This document shows positions 60,591 through 64,000 of a stretch of 64,000 nt of DNA, in pieces. This stretch comes from Enterococcus sp. RIT-PI-f (GTDB taxonomy: Bacteria > Bacillota > Bacilli > Lactobacillales > Enterococcaceae). The translations under genes and the position numbers were made by a program. Position 1 is the stretch's first letter. Every line of letters starts with the position of its first letter. Below the pieces are notes generated by a model. It made no database searches and had not been told where the DNA came from. It was given only the letters and a program-made list of their open reading frames with translations. Location: positions 62,001 to 126,000 of the forward strand of contig NZ_LHOX01000003.1 in the NCBI RefSeq assembly GCF_001297065.1, written 5' to 3'.

Positions 60591-61424
60591 TCATCCTTTG
60601 ATTCCTCCAGCAGTCACACCACCAACAATGTATTTCGATAGAAACAGATAAATCAACAGTAAAGGAATAATACTTAACGAGATCCCTAGATACATACTAC
60701 CAAATTCTGTGCGATATACATCGGTTTTCAATAATTGAACCAACATTGGCAACGTATATTTTTCTGTATCATTTATCAAAATCAATGGCATCAAAAAATT
60801 ATTCCAAGACGTTACAAAAGAAAATATTGCCATAGTAGCTAAACCTGGCTTCATCAAAGGTAGCATGATTTGATGGAATATTTTGATTTCGCCAGCACCA
60901 TCCAGACGTGCAGAATCTGCTAAATCAGGATGATAAATTGTTTCTAAGTATTGTTTTAAGAAAAATACTGTAGCTGGCGAAGCAATCGCGGGTAAAACCA
61001 ATGGAAGAAAGTTATTCAAAAGTCCTAGGCGATTCATAAATTGATAGAAACCGATCATGCTAATCTGCTGAGGAATCATAATCAATCCTAGAATGACTGC
61101 GAACAATATTTTTTTCCCACGAAATTCATAAACAATCACACCATAAGCCGTCAATGCAGAAAAATAAACATTGAGAACGGTAGCTCCAGCTGCAATTAAG
61201 AAACTATTTTTAAAACCATTGAAGATATTGAACCCTCTGCCCATTATTACGGACCAGTTGTATTGTAGATTACTTCCCGGCCATAAGGACAACCCTTGCT
61301 GGATCTGTTCAGCTGAACGAGTCGCATTGACCAAGACAACCCAAAAAGGCAAAATACTTAGAATGGTCAGTAACACTAGAAAGACATAAATCAATAATCG
61401 CTTTGCTCGATAGCTGTTTTCCAT
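60591..61424 (-). CDS. Carbohydrate ABC importer permease (MalG/CUT1 type)
   Basis: A 277-residue permease with six helices. The EAA loop reads YHPDLADSARLDGAGEIKIFHQIMLPLMKP and the protein ends FLSKYIVGGVTAGGIKG, the typical CUT1 MalG-like end. It is the last gene of the visible SBP-permease-permease set; its ATG abuts the stop region of the preceding permease gene. The substrate is probably a xylo-oligosaccharide, judged by the upstream GH43 gene and neighbouring xyl genes. No ATPase gene is present here. Confidence 0.93.
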   Translation of the reverse strand: MENSYRAKRLLIYVFLVLLTILSILPFWVVLVNATRSAEQIQQGLSLWPGSNLQYNWSVIMGRGFNIFNGFKNSFLIAAGATVLNVYFSALTAYGVIVYEFRGKKILFAVILGLIMIPQQISMIGFYQFMNRLGLLNNFLPLVLPAIASPATVFFLKQYLETIYHPDLADSARLDGAGEIKIFHQIMLPLMKPGLATMAIFSFVTSWNNFLMPLILINDTEKYTLPMLVQLLKTDVYRTEFGSMYLGISLSIIPLLLIYLFLSKYIVGGVTAGGIKG

Positions 61425-62336
61425 TTATTTTCTCCCCACTTTGCTGTTTTCTTTGAAAAACTGAAACAATAGTGTACTTAATATGATTGAAAGCACCAAT
61501 AATAGCACCGAGGCCGTTGCAGCAACATTGAAATTTCGACTGCCAGTAAATGCTTGGTTGTAGATAAACATCGTGATCGTTAAGACACTATTGTTAGGAT
61601 TGCCGTTTGTCAGCAAAAATGGAATGTCAAACATTTGTAAGCCACCAATCAAGGAAGTTACCAATGTATAGAGCAATATTGGTTTCAACAAAGGCAGCGT
61701 GATCTTGCGGAAAATTTGGCTATCATTAGCTCCATCGACCATTGCTGATTCAAAAAGAGCATCATCAATACTCAAGATTCCAGAAACCAAAACAATCGTT
61801 GTCTGGCCATACCACATCCAAAATTGGATAAAAGAAACAATTAGTCTAGTTCCCGTTTCACTGCGAAAAAAGTCGTAAGGTTGGTCCAAAACACCAAAGT
61901 GCTGTAAAACAAGGTTGATTGGTCCTAATGGAAAGCTGAACAAAACGAAAAATAAGATTGCTACTGAAGCAGCGGTAATAATATTGGGCAAATAAAAAAC
62001 AACTTTGAAAAAGCCTTTCCCTCTTAAGTGCAGCTTGATGTTGGTAAACCATGCCGCTAGCAAAAGAGCTAAGCCAATTTGAGGGAGAAAGTTTACGCCC
62101 CACAAAATAAAAGTGTTGTTGATCGATTTTAAAAATAACGGATTGCGAAAAATAGAAAAATAATTATCTAGTCCCACGAGATTGGCAGTTGGATTCCACC
62201 CTTTAAGATCTGTAAAACTCAGATAAATCGTATAGAGAATTGGATAAAGTTGAAAAACCAAGAATGCTAGAAAAAATGGTGCGATAAATAGTAGCCCATA
62301 GCGATGATATTGTTCAAATTTTCTCTTATTCTGCAT
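61425..62336 (-). CDS. Carbohydrate ABC importer permease (MalF/CUT1 type)
   Basis: A 303-residue permease with six helices; the EAA loop is IDDALFESAMVDGANDSQIFRKITLPLLKP. Start at 62336, six bases after GGGGG; the adjoining ATG at 62339 is too close to the site. It is separated from the binding-protein gene by about 130 bases that hold a hairpin, and abuts the second permease gene downstream. Confidence 0.93.
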   Translation of the reverse strand: MQNKRKFEQYHRYGLLFIAPFFLAFLVFQLYPILYTIYLSFTDLKGWNPTANLVGLDNYFSIFRNPLFLKSINNTFILWGVNFLPQIGLALLLAAWFTNIKLHLRGKGFFKVVFYLPNIITAASVAILFFVLFSFPLGPINLVLQHFGVLDQPYDFFRSETGTRLIVSFIQFWMWYGQTTIVLVSGILSIDDALFESAMVDGANDSQIFRKITLPLLKPILLYTLVTSLIGGLQMFDIPFLLTNGNPNNSVLTITMFIYNQAFTGSRNFNVAATASVLLLVLSIILSTLLFQFFKENSKVGRK

Positions 62337-62426
62337 CATAATCCCCCTGTATAATTTTTCTCCTCCACAGCTAGATCATGTCTATAAAGTTAAGCTCTTA
62401 AAATAGCGACATAATGCCGAGAAGAA

Positions 62427-62461
62427 GCTGAAACCGACTTTTATTCGGTGCCGGTTTCAGC
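62427..62461 (-). other. Intercistronic hairpin between binding-protein and permease genes
   Basis: Perfect 10-bp arms GCTGAAACCG (62427-62436) and CGGTTTCAGC (62452-62461) in the gap after the binding-protein gene. There is no proper T-run on the - strand, so it looks like an mRNA processing or stabilising structure that raises binding-protein yield over permeases. Confidence 0.6.
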
Positions 62462-62469
62462 AGGAACGC

Positions 62470-63795
62470 CTAATCTATTTGAATATCTGGATATGCGTTG
62501 GCGACTGCATCTTTAAAGTTTTGGATTGCCGTTTGTTGATCAATTTCTCCTTTTGAGTATGGCGTCAAACAACTATCCGTAAAGAGTGTTTCAATCGTTT
62601 GGTCATACTCTGTCAGAATTTTCGCATTGATATCTTGTACCATATCTGCAAATTCTGCATAGTGATTTTGGCCACCTAAAAATTCCTCTTCGTATTCACT
62701 TTTAATCTCTTCAACGACTTGCTCATTCGATACAAAGTCACCTGTATCTTCTGCCCATTGTTTTAAAAATTCTTGATCTGTCGTCAGATAAGCCACCAAT
62801 TGCGCCGCTTCTTCCTGCATCTCAGAATTTGCTGTGGCACCGATCCACGTACCGCCCCAGAACCAAGATGATGGTCCTTGAATCATGCGCCAGTCACCCT
62901 CCGTTGTGCTAGAGTTATCGGCAGCTGTCGCATTTGGTTTTAACCAATAATGTAGTCCCCATGTCGGCAAACTATAACCGAATACATTGTCGCCATTCAT
63001 GCCAGCGAACCAAGCTTCTGACTGTCCTTCTGTATCTTGTGTCAGCCCTTCTTCAACAAATTTTCGTGATACATCCAACAAGTCATATAGACTGTTGTCG
63101 ATAACTAATTTGCCGTCTTCAACCCATCCATGTTCTCGCTGACCATAAAAAGGTTTTGCCAAATCTTGGACACTAGAAATCATATAGGTCGTTCCACCAC
63201 TTTTTTCTTTTATTTCTTTTGCTTCATTGTAGAACTTATCATAATCTGACAAGGTCGTTTGTGCAGCCGTTGGATCATCGATCCCTAAAAGCTCTTCTGC
63301 CATCGATGCCCGGTAATAAAAACCACCAGGAGCAGCTTGCCAAGCCAATGCATGAAGAACTCCGTCTTTTGAAGTTCCTACATCTTTGACATATTGATAC
63401 GTGTCTGTCGCAGCTTCATCAAGTCCAAGTGAGCCAAGGTCTGCCATCATGCCTGATTCCACATATTTTTTGACAAAGGCTGATTCTAAAGCAATCACAT
63501 CAGGTGCATCTTTAGCGCCTAGAATCGGATCTAGTTTGGTCTCGAATTGGTCAGAAGGAATCTCCACAATACGAATGTCATAGGCTAAATCGTCATGCGC
63601 CGGCAAATAATAATCATTGATCATAGTTGATAATTCCGAGGTAAACGTCCAAACAACGAGTTCATCCTTTCCACTGCTCCCAGATGCGCCGTTATCTGAC
63701 GCATTATTTCCTGAACCATTTCCGCAGCCAGTAAGTAAAAGAGCGCCTACGCCGATCAATGACGCTGTTTGTATCACCCGTTTCCAATTATTCAT
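62470..63795 (-). CDS. Carbohydrate ABC importer, substrate-binding lipoprotein
   Basis: A 441-residue lipoprotein: signal peptide with lipobox LLTGC (Cys24), then a Gly/Ser/Asn-rich linker, then a family-1 solute-binding fold starting ELVVWTFTSELSTMI. The aromatic stretch SSWFWGGTWIGAT near residue 315 is a typical glycan-contact region. It captures an oligosaccharide for the two CUT1 permeases encoded downstream. Its ATG overlaps the stop of the preceding GH43 gene (ATGA), so hydrolase and importer are coupled. It is distinct in size and family from the 584-residue LplA-type protein. Confidence 0.93.
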   Translation of the reverse strand: MNNWKRVIQTASLIGVGALLLTGCGNGSGNNASDNGASGSSGKDELVVWTFTSELSTMINDYYLPAHDDLAYDIRIVEIPSDQFETKLDPILGAKDAPDVIALESAFVKKYVESGMMADLGSLGLDEAATDTYQYVKDVGTSKDGVLHALAWQAAPGGFYYRASMAEELLGIDDPTAAQTTLSDYDKFYNEAKEIKEKSGGTTYMISSVQDLAKPFYGQREHGWVEDGKLVIDNSLYDLLDVSRKFVEEGLTQDTEGQSEAWFAGMNGDNVFGYSLPTWGLHYWLKPNATAADNSSTTEGDWRMIQGPSSWFWGGTWIGATANSEMQEEAAQLVAYLTTDQEFLKQWAEDTGDFVSNEQVVEEIKSEYEEEFLGGQNHYAEFADMVQDINAKILTEYDQTIETLFTDSCLTPYSKGEIDQQTAIQNFKDAVANAYPDIQID

Positions 63796-64000
63796 CTTTC
63801 TTCCTCCTCGATTTTTTGATAGTCAAATGAATCAAAATCAGCCACCAAACGATTACCGGTGGTATCGATCGTAAACATTCCCACAAAAGCACCCGTAAAG
63901 AAACCTCCATAATGCTCTGACACATAATCATCAGATAAAACCAAACTGTCAAATAGCTGATCAATCACTAGCCACTCTTTTTGATCAAATGAATAAGCAT
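63792..64000 (-). CDS. GH43 beta-xylosidase-type enzyme, C-terminal end only
   Basis: The last 69 codons of a gene that enters from the window edge: QKEWLVIDQLFDSLVLSDDY, then YGGFFTGAFVGMFTIDTTGN and VADFDSFDYQKI before the stop. TGAFVGMFxxDxxGxxxxADFDxFxY is the usual end of XynB-type GH43 beta-xylosidases. The stop overlaps the binding-protein start codon, which makes this gene part of the importer operon. The catalytic residues lie outside the window. Confidence 0.82.
   Translation of the reverse strand, partial: AYSFDQKEWLVIDQLFDSLVLSDDYVSEHYGGFFTGAFVGMFTIDTTGNRLVADFDSFDYQKIEEEER

Noticed and set aside
62427-62461. Intercistronic hairpin as a rho-independent terminator
   Set aside because: Stem is good but no U-run follows on the transcribed strand, and permeases downstream belong to the same transporter.

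Overview
The window looks like a low-to-medium GC Gram-positive chromosome segment. The most likely source is an Enterococcus, probably of the casseliflavus/gallinarum type. The reasons are the gene content (DUF1827, a BglP-type PTS, an LTA synthase family protein, XylR/XylA/XylB of Lactobacillales type, an APF-like LysM protein) and uniform AGGAGG ribosome sites. This is inference from gene content; no rRNA is present to confirm it. I saw no tRNA, rRNA, CRISPR array, prophage or intact insertion sequence.

Region 1 (1-16.5 kb) is mostly core: the start of pta, ung, two Cof-type HAD phosphatases, a LURP-one protein, GNAT and VOC proteins, a NrdI flavodoxin, a membrane-anchored MutS-like ATPase, an LTA-synthase-family enzyme, the NAD salvage pair pncB-nadE, a TipA-type MerR regulator, a LacI regulator with a small partner protein, a small XRE regulator and an ABC-2 exporter.

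Region 2 (16.6-26.2 kb) handles sugars and hexuronates: a BglP-type PTS permease, a ManD/RspA-like enolase-superfamily enzyme with a divergent UTRA regulator, and uxuB-uxuA-uxaC for glucuronate, with a divergent FCD-type GntR regulator and a long palindromic operator candidate between them.

Region 3 (26.2-39 kb) is mixed: YitT and CDF membrane proteins, a Sua5/YciO protein, YjbR, a decayed LPXTG anchor next to a structured intergenic element, a LysM/APF secreted protein, a guanine deaminase-NCS2 permease pair with a PurBox at the expected distance, a polytopic membrane protein, a GH65 phosphorylase or hydrolase, and a cytosine-deaminase-like amidohydrolase.

Region 4 (39-64 kb) is a plant hemicellulose oligosaccharide island. 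It holds an esterase, a GH29 fucosidase, an SGNH esterase, an LplABC-type ABC importer, a YesL-YesM sensor kinase pair, a ROK kinase-GH31 alpha-xylosidase-GH43 operon, a GH1 glycosidase with its YesN-type response regulator, xylB-xylA under divergent XylR, and a second ABC importer preceded by another GH43 enzyme. My working model is that two importers bring in xylo- or xyloglucan-type oligosaccharides. These are trimmed inside the cell: fucose by GH29, alpha-xylose by GH31, beta-xylose by GH43 and acyl groups by the esterases. Xylose then goes through XylA/XylB to the pentose phosphate pathway. The glucosyl part appears to go through the ROK kinase and a GH1 enzyme that carries a phospho-sugar-binding signature. 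Glucuronate released from glucuronoxylan could enter the uxu operon nearby.
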